Assembly (NCBI RefSeq): GCF_021462225.1
Contig: NC_061812.1
Location: forward strand, 46,419,363-46,483,362
Direction of reading: 5' to 3'
Origin: Girardinichthys multiradiatus
Taxonomy: Eukaryota; Chordata; Actinopteri; Cyprinodontiformes; Goodeidae
DNA: 64,000 nucleotides
The notes beneath the pieces were generated by a model. That model was not told where the DNA came from, made no database searches, and was given only the letters and a program-made list of their open reading frames with translations. Positions 1 through 11,189 of this stretch are shown here, one piece after another. The number at the start of each line of letters is the position of its first letter. The first letter of the stretch is position 1. A program made the position numbers and the translations under genes.

Positions 1-385
1 TTTCCCATGAATGTAATTTTTTTCCCAGTCTTTTCTTTCTCACAAATAGAGGCAAGTTAAACCTGCAATACTTAAGCTATTGTTGGGTTAATCTTGGTTA
101 GTCAGAAACTCCAGAAAATAGTGTTCCATGCTTTCTCTATTTATGGATAATGGCTCTCACTGTGGTTTGCTAATATTTAAGTAGATAGCGTTAGCTTGTG
201 TTGTCTGGGAGGCTACTTCACTGTAGCAGATACTGGAGTTTTACAGACCTTTTTAAATTGCTGAGTTTCAGTTGTTACAGTCAGCTCAGCTTGCATTGGC
301 ATTTTTTGGAAAGCTTTTACTGATAAAAAAGTAGCAGAAGATATATATAGATATACATACATACATATATATATCTATATATAGC
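1..385. other. Intronic sequence with TA-rich microsatellite at its end
   Basis: No coding or transposon homology is recognisable in the first 335 bases. Positions 338-385 are a TA/TACA-rich microsatellite, directly followed by a decayed LINE. If the host CADPS-family gene continues past the window start, this is intron downstream of the exon at 9130-9193. Confidence 0.5.
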
Positions 386-2279
386 GCATTCACCCAGATC
401 CAGCATCCCCAGGGCCTCCTGCTGATCAGTGGGTACTTTAATCACGCCTCTCTCTCCACCACTCTCCCAACCTTCACGTAATATATCAAATTCTATATGA
501 GGCACAACAAGACACTGGACCTACTGTATGCTAACGTGAAGGACGCTTACACCTCCGACCACAAACTCGTCCATGTGCTCCCCCAATTCACACCCAAGGT
601 GAGTAGAGAGCGAGCACAGAAAATGTCTATGAAAGTGTGGACTGAGGAGGCCAATTAGGGATTGCAGGACTGTTTCCAAACCACAGACTGGGGTATGCTC
701 AGCAGTTCTTATGGAGAGGACATTGATGGCCTGGCCCACTGCATCTCGGACTACATTAACTTTGTGTGGACAGCATTGTGCCTACCCAGAATGTAAGGTG
801 CTTCTCCAACAACCATCCCTGGGTGACCCCTTTGCTTAAAACCCATCTGACCTAGAAGAGGGCTTTCAACTCAGGGTACAGAGAGGAGCAGAGGAGAGTT
901 CAGAAAGAGCTCCAGTGGAGGATCGGGAGATGTAAGAAGGACTACAGGAAGAAGATGGAGGAGCGGCCTGCACAGACAACATGCGGGACATGTGGAGATG
1001 ACTTAAGAACATTTCTGGAGTTGGACAGAGTGTCAGAGGGACAGCTCATGAAGACCAGCGCTGGGCAGATGAGATAAACAGGTTTTTGAACAGTTTTAGT
1101 TCTCCCCCCACTCCTTCTGCCCCCCTTCCTGCTCCTACCTCTTCACACATCTCCAGCCCAACTGACACTCCTCCCTTCCCTCGACTACCTTCATCTACAG
1201 CCAGCCTCTCCACACTCATGCCTTCAGCCCACCCCATTCTGACTGTCTACAACACCACCACCCCTCTGCCCACCCACAGCAGTCCACCCCAGTCTCTACC
1301 CCCCCCCTCACTCCCCACTTTACTTCACATCAGATCAGGTGAGGAAAGGGCGGAAGCAGAGGAATGATGAAGACCATGGAGAGGCTCATCCTCACCTCCA
1401 CACTGTGGTGAGACCGACCTTGGACCCGTTGCAGTTTTCCAACACACCCAACATCGGCGTAGAGGACGCTGTCATCTACCTACTGAAGTGGGCACTCATC
1501 CACCTAGAGACCGCCAGGAATGCTGTGAGAGTTATGTCTTTTAAGTTTTTACTTTTAAGTACCTGGGTATTCACCTAAACAATAAACTTGATAGGTCCCA
1601 TAACACCAACACCGAGAAGGGCTAGAGTCGCCTCCAACTTCTGAGGAGACTGAGGAACTTTGGAGTCTGCAGGCCTTTGCTCAGGACTTTTTATGACTCT
1701 GTGTTAGCCTCTGCCATCCTCTATGCTGTCGTCTGCGGTGCCCAGGCAGCACAGAGCAGGACAGGAAGAGACTGAACAAGACAGTTAGGAGGGTCAGCTC
1801 TGTCCTGGGCTGCCCACTTGATTCTGTAGAGGTGGTGGGGGAGAGTAGGATGTTAGCCAACTCACATCCATCATGGACATAACGTCTCACCTACTGCACA
1901 GTACTGTAGAGGAGCTGTGCAGCTCCTTCATTGGCTGACTGAGACACACACCCTCAGTGTAGGAAGGAGCACTACTGCAGGTCCTTCATCCCCACTGCTG
2001 CCAGACTGTTCAATTCTACTATATAGTAACTCGTGTAATAACCTCTGTATTTGTAAATACCTGCAATCATTGTCACTTTAGCACAATCACCTACCTATTG
2101 TACATAAGTTATTTTATTTTATTCTAATATTACTACTTGTTTTTGCACATCTACTTGTTCTTATTTGATTACACTTATCTGCACCTTACATGTGTGTAAC
2201 TAAGAGCTGCTGTAACAAGTTAATTTCTCCATTGTGAGATCACTAAAGTCTATCTTATCTTATCTATCTTATCTTATAA
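386..2279 (+). mobile_element. Decayed Rex1/Babar-like LINE, 3' half
   Basis: Broken plus-strand translation shows a non-LTR retrotransposon of the Rex1/Babar (CR1-related) type. Around 505-560 is the end of the endonuclease domain (NKTLDLLYANVKDAY-like), near-identical in motif to the endonuclease at 31485-32816. The linker follows, then an RT block near 1440-1530 (NIGVEDAVIYLL), then the RT C-terminus near 1560-1760 (YLGIHLNNKL, LRRLRNFGVC). Internal deletions removed most of the catalytic RT core, and many stops and frameshifts are present. The 3' end at about 2252-2279 is a (TCTTA)-type tail. A Ser/Pro-rich open stretch at 1086-1367 is the retroelement linker, not a host gene. The copy is old and inactive. 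Confidence 0.75.
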
Positions 2280-2285
2280 ATTATT

Positions 2286-5200
2286 GTTCGTTCGTTCGTT
2301 CGTTCGTTCGTCGTCTTCCGCTTATCCAGGACCGGGTCGCGGGGGCATCAGACTCAGCAGAGACACCCAGACGTCCCTCTCTCCAGACACCTCCTCCAGC
2401 TCCTCCAGGGGGAGCCCAAGGCGTTCCCAGGCCAGCCGAGAGACATAGTCCCTCTAGCGTGTCCTGGGCCGTCCCATGGGCCTCCTCCCGGTGGGACGTG
2501 CCTGGAACACCTCCCGAGGAAGGCGTCCAGGAGGCATCCGGTATAGATGCCCGAGCCACCTCAACTGGCTCCTCTCAATGTGGAGGAGCAGCGGCTCTAC
2601 TCCGGGCTCCTCCCGGATGGCCGAGCTCCTCACCCTATCTCTAAGGGAGTGCCCGGCCACCCTACGGAGGAAGCTCATTTCAGCCGCTTGTATCCGTGAT
2701 CTCGTTCTTTCGGTCATGACCCAAAGTTCATGGCCATAGGTGAGGGTAGGAACGTAGACCGACCAGTAAATTGAGAGTTTTGCTTTTCGGCTCGGCTCTC
2801 TCTTCACCACAATGGACCGGCACAGCGACCCCATTACTGTGGCAGCTGCACCGATCCGTCTGTCGATCTCCCGCTCCATTCTTCCCTCACTCGTGAACAA
2901 GACCCCGAGATACTTAAACTCCTCCACTTGAGGCAGGAACTCCCCTCCAACCTAAAGAGGACAAGCCACCCTTTTCCGGTCGAGTACCATGGCCTCGGAC
3001 TTGGAGGAGCTGATCCTCATCCCAGCCGCTTCACACTCGGCTGCGAACCGCCACAGCGCATGCTGTAGGTCTTGGCTAGAGGGGGCCAGCAGGACCACGT
3101 CATCCGCAAAAAGAAGAGACGAAATCCACTGGTCCCCAAACCAGACCCCCTCCGGCCCTTGGCTGCGTCTAGAAATCCTGTCCATAAAAGTTATGAACAA
3201 GACCGGCGACAAAGGGCAGCCCTGCCGGAGTCCAACATGCACTGGGAACAGGTCCGACTTAGTGCCGGCAATGCGGACCAAACTCCTGCTCCGCTCGTAC
3301 AGGGACCGGATGGCCCCTAATAAAGGGCCCCCGATTCCATACTCCTGGAGCACCCCCCACAGGGCATCACGAGGGACACAGTCGAATGCCTTCTCCAGGT
3401 CCACAAAACACATGTGAACCGGTTGGGCAAACTCCCATGAACCCTCGAGCACCCTGTAGAGGGTATAGAGCTGGTCCAGTGTTCCACGGCTGGGACGAAA
3501 ACCACACTGTTCCTCCTGAAGCCGAGGTTCGACTATCGGTCGGACTCTCCTCTCCAATACCCTGGCGTAGGCCTTACCAGGGAGGCTGAGGAGTGTGATC
3601 CCCCTGTAGTTGGAACACACCCTCCGGTCCCCCTTCTTATAAAGGGGGACCACCACCCCAGTCTGCCAGTCCAGAGGCACTGTCCCCGACCGCCACGCAA
3701 TGTTGAAGAGGCGTGTCAACCATGACAGCCCTACAACATCCAGACACTTGAGGTACTCAGGGCGGATCTCATCCACCTCCGAAGCCTTGCCACCGCGGAG
3801 CTTTTTAACCACCTCGGTGACTTCAGCCTGGGTGATGAAAGAATCCAACCCCGAGTCCCCAGCCTCTGTTTCCACCACGGAATGTGTGATGGCAGGATTG
3901 AGGAGATCCTCGAAGTACTCCTTCCACCGCCCGATAAAGTCCTCAGTCGAGGTCAGCAGTCTCCCGCCCCCACTATAAACAGTGTTGGCAAAGCACTGCT
4001 TCCCCCTCCTGAGGCGCCGGACGGTTTGCCAGAATCGCTTCGAGGCCAACCGGTAGTCCTTCTCCATGGCCTCACCGAACTCTTCCCAGGCCCGAGTTTT
4101 TGCCTCTGCCACAGCCCGGGCCGCAGCACGCTTGGCCTCACGGTACCCGTCAGCCGCCTCAGGCGTCCCACAAGCCAACCACAGCCGATAGGACTCCTTC
4201 TTCAGCTTAACAGCATCCCTTACTGCCGGTGTCCACCACCGGGTTCTGGGATTGCCGCCACGACAGGCACCGCAGACCTTACGGCCGCAGCTATGGGCAG
4301 CAGCATCGACAATAGATGCAGAGAACATGGTCCACTCGGACTCTATGTCTCCAACATCCCCCGGGATCTGGTCGAAGCTCTCCCGGAGGTGGGAGTTGAA
4401 TACATCCCTGACCGAGGGCTCCGCCAGGCGTTCCCAGCAGACCCTCACTATGCGCTTGGGCCTGCCGAGTCTGTCTGGCTTTCTCCTCCTCCAGCGGATC
4501 CAACTCACCACCAGGTGATGATCAGTGGACAGCTCAGCCCCTCTCTTCACCCAAGTGTCCAAAACATGCGGACGAAGGTCTGACGATACGACAACAAAGT
4601 CGATCATCGACCTCCTGCCTAGGGTGTCCTGGTGCCAAGTGCACTGATGGACACCCTTATGTTTGAACATGGTGTTCGTTATGGACAATCCGTGACTAGC
4701 ACAGAAGTCCAATAACAAAACACCACTCGGATTCAAATCGGGGAGGCCATTCCTCCCGATCACGCCTCTCCAGGTGTCACTGTCGTTCCCCACGTGGGCG
4801 TTGAAGTCCCTCAGCAGAATAATGGAGTCCCCGGGAGGGGCACTATCCAGCACCCCCGACAGGGACGCCAAGAAGGCCGGGTACTCTGCACTACCACTCG
4901 GCCCGTAGGCTGAAATGATAGTCAGAGACCTCTCCCCAACCCGAAGGCGCAGGGATACGACCCTCTCATCCACTGGGGTAAACCCCAACACGAGACGGCT
5001 GAGCTGGGGGGCAACAAGCAAACCCACACCAGCCTCACACCGCCTCTCCCCGTGGGCCACTCCAGAGTAGAAGAGAGTCCAACCCCTCTCAAGGAGATGG
5101 GTTCCAGAGCCCACGCTGTGCGTGGAGGCGAGCCCGACTATTTCTAGTCGATATCTCTCGACCTCCCGCACAAGCTCAGGCTCCTTCCCCCCCAGCGAGG

Positions 5201-5664
5201 TGACATTCCACGTCCCTAGAGCCAGCCTAAGCATCCGGGGATTGGGCCGCTGAGGTCTCCACCTTCGTCCGCCACCTAATCCTCTTTGCACCGGTCCCTC
5301 ACGGTTCCCCCTGCAGGTGGTAGGCCCACTGGGGGATGGCCTCGCGTCTCTCGTTCGGGCTTGGCCTGGCCGGGTCCCGCGAGGAGCAACCCGACCACCA
5401 GGCGTTCTCCGACGAGTCCCGACCCCAGGCCTGGCTCCAGGGTGGGACCCCGGCTCCGCTGTACCGGGCGACGTCATGTGCCTCGATATTTTGTTCTTCA
5501 TGAGGGGTTCTTGAACCATTCTTTGTCTGACCCATCACCTAGAGCCTGTTTGCCATGGGAGACCCTACCAGGGGCATTTAGGCCCCAGACAATATAGCCT
5601 CTAGGATCATTTGAGCACTCAAACTTCTCCACCACGTTAAGGTGACGGTTCAAGGAGGGGCTGT
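2286..5664 (-). mobile_element. Rex3 (RTE clade) LINE, nearly full length
   Basis: This is the most complete Rex3 copy in the window. The 3' end at 2286-2312 is a (GAAC)n tail on the element strand, typical of Rex3. Sequences matching the Rex3 PCR primers widely used in fish cytogenetics, as I recall them, are present: CGGCGACAAAGGGCAGCCCT near 3203 and, facing it, ACCACCACCCCAGTCTGCCA near 3650. About 145 bp of 5' UTR precede the ATG and are shared with the fragments at 40246-40835. The element lies tail-to-tail against the LINE that ends at 2279. I could not fix a target-site duplication. Confidence 0.9.
2322..5519 (-). pseudogene. Rex3 endonuclease-reverse transcriptase ORF with two amber codons
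   Basis: One frame of 1,065 codons runs from the ATG at 5519 to the TAA at 2322-2324. It is interrupted only by TAG at 2952-2954 (in the context VACPL*VGGE, where the sister at 38740 reads CAG, Gln) and TAG at 2454-2456 (GRPRTR*RDY, where RTE relatives have Trp). A basic, Pro/Arg-rich N-terminus of about 95 residues precedes an APE-type endonuclease (about residues 98-340) with TWNV at 103-106, and an RT domain with FADD at 804-807. The first stop lies after the RT core, so a truncated product would still contain EN and the RT palm. The endonuclease motif reads RDFNAHVG where GDFNAHVG is usual, a possible defect. The family role is target-primed reverse transcription. Confidence 0.9.
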
Positions 5665-6511
5665 TTTTGTATGCATCATTATAATTATATCACCTTCCCC
5701 AAGGGTTCTGTTGTCTACAGCAACTAATTTAGGCCACTGATTAAACAGATCATACTGTCGTTAGGTTGTAATGGTCGGGTTAACATTGCTTTGATGGTAC
5801 TTCATTTAGCTCAATTCTTAGTCTCTTGCAGTGTTTTATAGTTACCTGTGACCATGTCATTATGGTTCTTTGAATCCAGATACCAAAAAACAGTGAGATT
5901 CTCAAAATGGGATATGATATGCATTTACTTAAACATATCACTGTGGAACGCTAACATTTTGTTATGTTGTGCCACAGTTGACCAGCAGTATGGATGTTTA
6001 ATGTTTAACACAACATCATAGGTTCTGATAAGCATCCTGATAAATACATAAAACAATTCAATAAATGCCCTTTTATTCTTGCTGTTCTGTCTATCGTGTA
6101 TTTCAGCTTGTAGAGCTTTAAAGTCACCTGGAAAGGTACTGTTCATCTGTGAAATATTTTGCTCTTAAAACATTTCTAAGGTCTTTTATGGCATTCAAGC
6201 CCATCCATTTTAATAACCACTGATGGAGAGATGAGTAAAATTTTAAATTAACTCCTCGCGTCTTACAGTTTTTTGTTTTTTTTAAGTATTACATCTTTTC
6301 ATTATGTCTTACCCTTAAAATTTTATTAAAATGTGCAAGAGCTCTAAGTAGGATTTAATTAAGCAAACCAGCTTGGGAACTAAACTGATGCCGTCAACAA
6401 CAAGTGACTCTCAGAAATCGGTACAATAAAGAAAACCCTGTGTAAGAATTTCAAAATGATAAGCACAATAATGGGGAAACGTCTAGAGCAATGTGGCCAA
6501 AATATATATAG
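5665..6511. other. AT-rich intronic sequence, nothing recognised
   Basis: I see no conserved exon, transposase or LINE motif in this stretch. Short reading frames here are not supported by any family resemblance. Confidence 0.5.
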
Positions 6512-9014
6512 TAACTAGAAAAATGTGCATTTCCTATGAAAATGCATTGTGAATGCTGTAAGCTGAATTTTTTAGCTGAAAGCTGGCAGAAACAAGCTGA
6601 AATTGACTAAAGATACAATTTTGACTAAAGATGAAATTTTATGAATTAGAAGAAAACAGAAATGCTAAACTCTTGTTGAAAGCTGGCAGAATGTGGCTAA
6701 GGTTGACAGCAGAATATCAGCTGAAAAACCTTCAAAGCAAAGAAACAGTTAAGAAAAACTGTCATCTGATCTGTTTAAGCAAAAAGACTATTACCTGAAA
6801 AACAGTGTAATAAGGTGATGTTACCTCAAAACTACTTGTTGAAATAGTTGTTCAATTGCAAAAACTGACAAAAACTTTAATAAAGCAGGAAAGAGCTGCC
6901 CATAGATGAGCTGAAAAGGAATATACTGAAGCAAAAATATAGACTAAGAAGTTGAATTCAGTACTAAAATATATAAAAAAGTGGCAGAAAATTCAGAAAA
7001 GACTGAACTAACAACAAATACCTGAAGAAACACAAAAACAAACAGGTAATGTCCTAAAAAAGGCAATGTGTTCATCAGCTAAGAGAGAAGAGGGGATAAA
7101 GAGAAGCTAAAATGCTAACATTAGCAAATAGGCTATCACTAGCATGAAGGCTGATATTAATTTACCCCATCTACTATCCAAAAAGCAATGTATAAGCTGA
7201 AATGAGCTAAAATGCTAATGCTTACTACAGCCTATATTCAAAAGTCTATGAAATTGCCCTTTAAAATTATTCACTCTTGTTCAGGTGTTGGAACAGCAGT
7301 AGAAGCTGTTTAAGTAGCTGACATCAAATGATCGCTGTTTTTATGCTCCCCTGGGACCTATGAAGATGGTCTTATCATCATAAGTCACAGAGTAGTGGTT
7401 TCGTTCTGGTTCTCACAGAGTTTCTGATTGGGGTTTTGTTCCTGATTATGATAGAGGGTTCTTCCTAGATCTGATGAAGATTTGTACCTGGTTCTGATAG
7501 AGTTACGACCTGTTTCTAATGGATGCTTGTACATGGTTCTGGTTTAGATTTGTTCAAGGTTCTTATGGAGATTTTTGCCAGGTTCTAGTGGAGTTGGGAC
7601 CTGGTTTTGATTAAAGTTTCTTCCTGGTTCTGATAGAGTTTGGACTTAGATCTGATAGACATTTATATCTGATTCTGATAAAAATATTTAGAAGGTTCTT
7701 GAACAGATTTTTTTTTCTGGTTCTGATGGAGCTTTTTGCCAGGTTCTGATGGAGTTTGAACCTGGTTCTGATGGAAATATATATCTGGTTCTGGTGGAAG
7801 TCTGTATCTGGTTCTGATGGATATTTCTCCTTAGCTCTGATAGAGTTTGGACCTGGTTCTGATACAGGTTTGTACCTGGTTCTGATGGAGGTTTTTTCCT
7901 GGTACTGATGGAGCTTTTTGCCAGGTTCTGCCAAAAAATGCCAAAAAATGTTTGGACCATAGGTATCAGCAGGGAACGGTGAACAATCCTGGAGATTTTT
8001 GTGTTTCTACATAAATCCGTGTAGGAGATATGACAATGTAGAAAAGTGGATAATTTTGACATTTTTCAATTTTAAGCGATTTTGGGAAGGACAGATTTGG
8101 TACTCCTAAACAAACCTTTTTTATGACAAAACGATAAAAGGTATCAAAACAATTCCTTCACTGTGAGCGTCAGCAAGGTCTGAAGATTAATCTCCAGAAG
8201 GCTCATGTCTCTACCTCAAACAGTTTACGAGAGGCGGCGATTCAAAAACATGTGACTTTAAGGATATTTTGCTCAGATTTTTTCTGAAATTCCTATAGAT
8301 TTCCTATACAGGGTGTATTGACTTTGCGTTGCTTCGGGGCGTGTTGCTGGAAAACTATGTGTCCCACATCAATGAAGGTGATATTTTCTTAATTGCGAAA
8401 GAGCATCCTACGTTTTGATGTATAATTTGTATAGGTAGATTGAAAATTGTGCAAGTGAAGAGAGTTTGTTCGTTCTTTTTCAGGTTATTCAAAAACCTAG
8501 AGCATACACTCTAGCGACACGAACATTCCGTCATAGGATTACATTATAAAACTGAAAATCTGAAAAAATGTTTAAAAGGTTTGAAACCAAATTGTAGAAA
8601 AACTGTAAAAGATATCACAAAGTTGAATTAAACAATAATAGCAGAAGGCTGTGAAAGTATTTTAAAAGTTGAATGGTGTTTCTAGCTGAAAGTATGCAGA
8701 AGTAGTTAAATGGCAAAAACAGTCAAGTTTTAGCAGAATATTTGTGGTTTCCCATTCATTTCAATGGGAGCAAAAAAACCATAAAAAGCTGAATATTTTA
8801 AAAAGTATAAAAGGTATAAATACCAAGAGATATAGCCGGAATGTCCTGAAAGGGCTGAATATTGTGAAATTTGAACGGTTGAAATAGCACAAAGTATGCA
8901 GGAGGAGTAGCGAATCAAAAAGTGTACGGAAGCAACCAGAATAATAAGAAGAAGAAGACGGAATAATAAAGAATAAAGAGAAACAGGATCTACAGCATTC
9001 ATACAATTATTAGG
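6512..9014 (+). repeat. Composite repeat: leader, minisatellite, tail
   Basis: Three modules recur elsewhere in the window. The leader (6512-7384) starts near AACTAGAAAAATGTGCATTT and ends with a conserved block around CCTGGGACCTATGAAGATGG. A minisatellite follows at 7385-7935. The tail (about 8040-8700) is AT-rich. The leader and tail match, in reverse complement, 27500-28390 and 28390-29007; the leader also matches 22055-22984 in direct orientation. The last part (8740-9014) contains CCCATTCATTTCAATGGGAG and an AAGAAG-rich end. No long ORF and no clear terminal inverted repeats are visible. A non-autonomous DNA transposon or Helitron-like element is possible; the class is not established. 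Confidence 0.6.
7385..7935 (+). repeat. 22/23-bp minisatellite array 1
   Basis: Imperfect tandem units of the form GGTTCTGATGGAGTTTGGAC(CT) are repeated about 24 times, alternating near 22 and 23 bp. It is the same family as the large arrays at 22985-27500. Read on the opposite strand it gives apparent peptides of the SEPGPNSIRTR type. These are broken by frameshifts and are not a gene. Confidence 0.85.
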
Positions 9015-9129
9015 GAACAGAGAACATTCAATGAAGGACATAGGTTTAAAGAGCATATTCTAGAGTTATTTACAATATACAATATGTTTGTTTTACCTAA
9101 AATATTAGGATTAGTAAAATATAACATAC

Positions 9130-9193
9130 CCTTTCAAGCAAAGAAAGAGTTGCTTTTAGTGCTCCCTCTGGTCGTCCAAATGGAAAACAGTAT
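9130..9193 (-). CDS. cadps: CADPS-family exon (64 bp), [21 protein letters not shown]
   Basis: On the minus strand an acceptor (TTATTAG) precedes ATACTGTTTTCC and a donor (GTATGTT) follows GAAAGG. The first base completes the Arg codon split from the exon at 9285-9386. The remaining 63 bases encode 21 residues, beginning [10 protein letters not shown] and ending SLLER, which is the sequence I know directly after HFR in vertebrate CADPS/CAPS proteins. CAPS proteins act in the cytosol and at dense-core vesicle docking sites, priming regulated exocytosis through PIP2 and syntaxin/SNARE binding. This segment lies C-terminal to the PH domain and leads towards the MUN region. It ends in phase 0. 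The next exon is before the window start, so that intron exceeds 9.1 kb. The CADPS versus CADPS2 paralogue is not resolved. Confidence 0.93.
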
Positions 9194-9284
9194 CTAATAA
9201 AAGAATTAGGTTTTTTTTTCAAAATCCTCAACATACTCAGTGTTGGCAAAGTCTTGACAAGTAGTTTTTGTTTGTGATTTCTAC

Positions 9285-9386
9285 CTGAAATGTGTTATCT
9301 GGTTCTCCAGAAGGACTCGAAGTCTCTCTTTGATTTCTTCAAAACGCTCCTTTTCCTCCACAGTCACTGTGCCGATCCCATCAGGT
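9285..9386 (-). CDS. cadps: CADPS-family exon (102 bp), [20 protein letters not shown]
   Basis: The acceptor CTTTCAG precedes ACCTGATGGG, and the donor GTAGAAAT follows ACATTTCAG. The exon takes one base to complete the Arg codon begun in exon 42491-42678. It then encodes 33 residues starting [20 protein letters not shown] and ending ENQITHF, and leaves AG for the next Arg codon. Length arithmetic (1+99+2) fits exactly. This charged, probably helical stretch is very strongly conserved in vertebrate CADPS proteins. It is separated from the exon at 9130-9193 by only 91 bp, while the intron on its other side is about 33 kb. No frame damage is present, as expected for a functional gene. Confidence 0.95.
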
Positions 9387-10359
9387 CTGAAAGACAATTA
9401 CAAATAAATGCTTTGTAGTCTTTCTGGCCAGTGATTCGGTGCTTCGACATGAGCTGAGCACAGAGTACCAAAAAGCCTTAAACCTAACATATTACATACA
9501 GTATATATGGAAGCATAAACAAAATGACAGTGGAGGCTTAAATTAAAAATGCAGTTCATGTACCATTTGTCATAATGTTGGTTTTACTGACTCTGTGTGG
9601 ACACAATTACGGAGACTGAACAGCAGTTTAACAGTTTATTTGGTATATGTACAAAACAAGGTAGAATACAGACTGGAGTTGCCGGAGGGATATGGATTGG
9701 CACTGAGGAGAAAAGGAGAGAGGTCATTGTTGTTTGGTGGAAGTTATGGAGAGTAGTGCAGGATAACGTTGAGGTGGCTTACTGTTGGTGGTGGAGGATG
9801 GCTTGTTAGAGGTGGTAAATCTACCCCATAGAGGCTGAGGTTGGCAGAAGGAGTAGCACAGACATTCACATTGCTGACATTCTCTCTTTATGATCCTTAA
9901 GCAGCAGTGCTTCAGCTGAGCACACGGTTTTGGAGGGTGGACAGGCAGGTGAGCAATGGTTTGGTGTTTCCACAAGGTGATCTCAGAGCTGCAGGACTGG
10001 AGGTAGGAAAGTAAAGAGGCTCACGGATCAAATCGAGGGAGTCTTTTCCAGAACCCGCCGGGGCATGGATACAGAAAACAGGGTCTTCTTTCAGACAGTG
10101 CCAATGTGTTAGGAACACCTCAGATCCAGAAAAAAGGTGGATCCTAAGAATTTGAAGTGATCCATGGTAGACATTGTGTTCTTGAGGACTGTAAGAGGGG
10201 GGAGTGTGGGGGTAATTTCAGATGGAGATTTTTAGGGTGGGGGCTGTAGGCTGTTGTGAGGTGTGGGTGAATGGGTGGGATGTGCAGAAGAAGCTGTTGA
10301 GGTCATCAGCCAGACAGGGGGTCATCAGTTTGAATTGGGGCCCTGCAGTTGATGCACAT
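9387..10359. other. Intronic sequence, nothing recognised
   Basis: A short ORF at 9597-9809 is present but shows no family resemblance. No transposase, RT or exon signal was recognised. The stretch may contain a diverged repeat. Confidence 0.45.
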
Positions 10360-10523
10360 ATATATATTTTTTTATATAGTGCTTTATACTACCCTGCGAT
10401 GGATTGGCAACCTGTCCAGGGTGTACCCCACCTCTCGCCCGTAGACCGCTGGAGATAGGCACCAGCTCCCCCATGACCCACTATGGAATAAGCAGATAGA
10501 AGATGAATGAATGAATGAATAGT
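10360..10523 (+). repeat. Dispersed fish repeat with (GAAT)n tail
   Basis: It contains the widespread fish motif CCCTGCGATGGATTGGCAAC followed by GTCCAGGGTGTACCCC and a (GAAT)n tail at 10504-10523. The same repeat occurs reversed at 34540-34690. It looks like the 3' end of a retroposon; the parent family is not identified. Confidence 0.6.
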
Positions 10524-11189
10524 GCTTTATATACAAAAGTAAATCAGAGAAATTTGGCTTATTTGAGAACTTGGATTCATGAATATAGAATTTGTAGGTA
10601 GCCTTTTATTAACATAAAAGTGAGAATTGAGTTTATTTTCAATATTTGTGTAACTGAGCAAGACACTGCTCCAGCATAAGGGAAAACGTGATCAGTAACA
10701 AAACATTAAAGTTTGCTCCAAAGATGTTCGGTAAACTAGCAATACCAAAATAAATTAACTATTGTTTACCTATCGGCTTCACAAAAAGTACAATTTACAT
10801 TAATAAAGTCACTGAAGGTAGTGATTAGTTGGATAGAACCTATGACGCATTTTCAGGTAATCATTTATCACTTTTATTCTTAAATGTGTGTGAAGTAATT
10901 GTATTAGATTTTGCATGATACTTTTAGAACTTAGATCATTTATGCTGTACTTTAACTCACCAATGTGTCTTAGTTCTGCCTTCCCCCTGCATACGCTAGC
11001 CAGCCTTTTCTTGTAATTTATTTACAAGAAAGGCTGGATAATTCCTGTAATTTATGGAGTTTTTAGAAGTGGCAAAAAGTTGAATTTAGATTTTCCAGGT
11101 GATGTGTAGATATTTTTGTATTCTGTTTGGGTCATATTTTTCAGTCCGTTCAAATTTCTCTATCCTTTCTTACGTTCTTTTGAACATGT
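10524..11189. other. Intronic sequence with a perfect-stem hairpin
   Basis: No gene is recognised. Positions 11000-11037 form a hairpin: CCAGCCTTTTCTTGTAA pairs with TTACAAGAAAGGCTGG around a short loop, with one bulged T. Confidence 0.55.

Noticed and set aside
1086..1367. 93-aa Ser/Pro-rich frame
   Set aside because: It corresponds to the linker between endonuclease and RT of a decayed LINE, matching the Ser/Pro-rich linker at 31056-31379.
3882..4583. 233-aa plus-strand frame and other plus frames in 2234-5597
   Set aside because: They are antisense shadows of the Rex3 coding strand.
8730..9056. 108-aa minus frame rich in Leu/Phe/Ser
   Set aside because: It is encoded by the AT-rich end of the composite repeat, with no recognisable membrane protein family.
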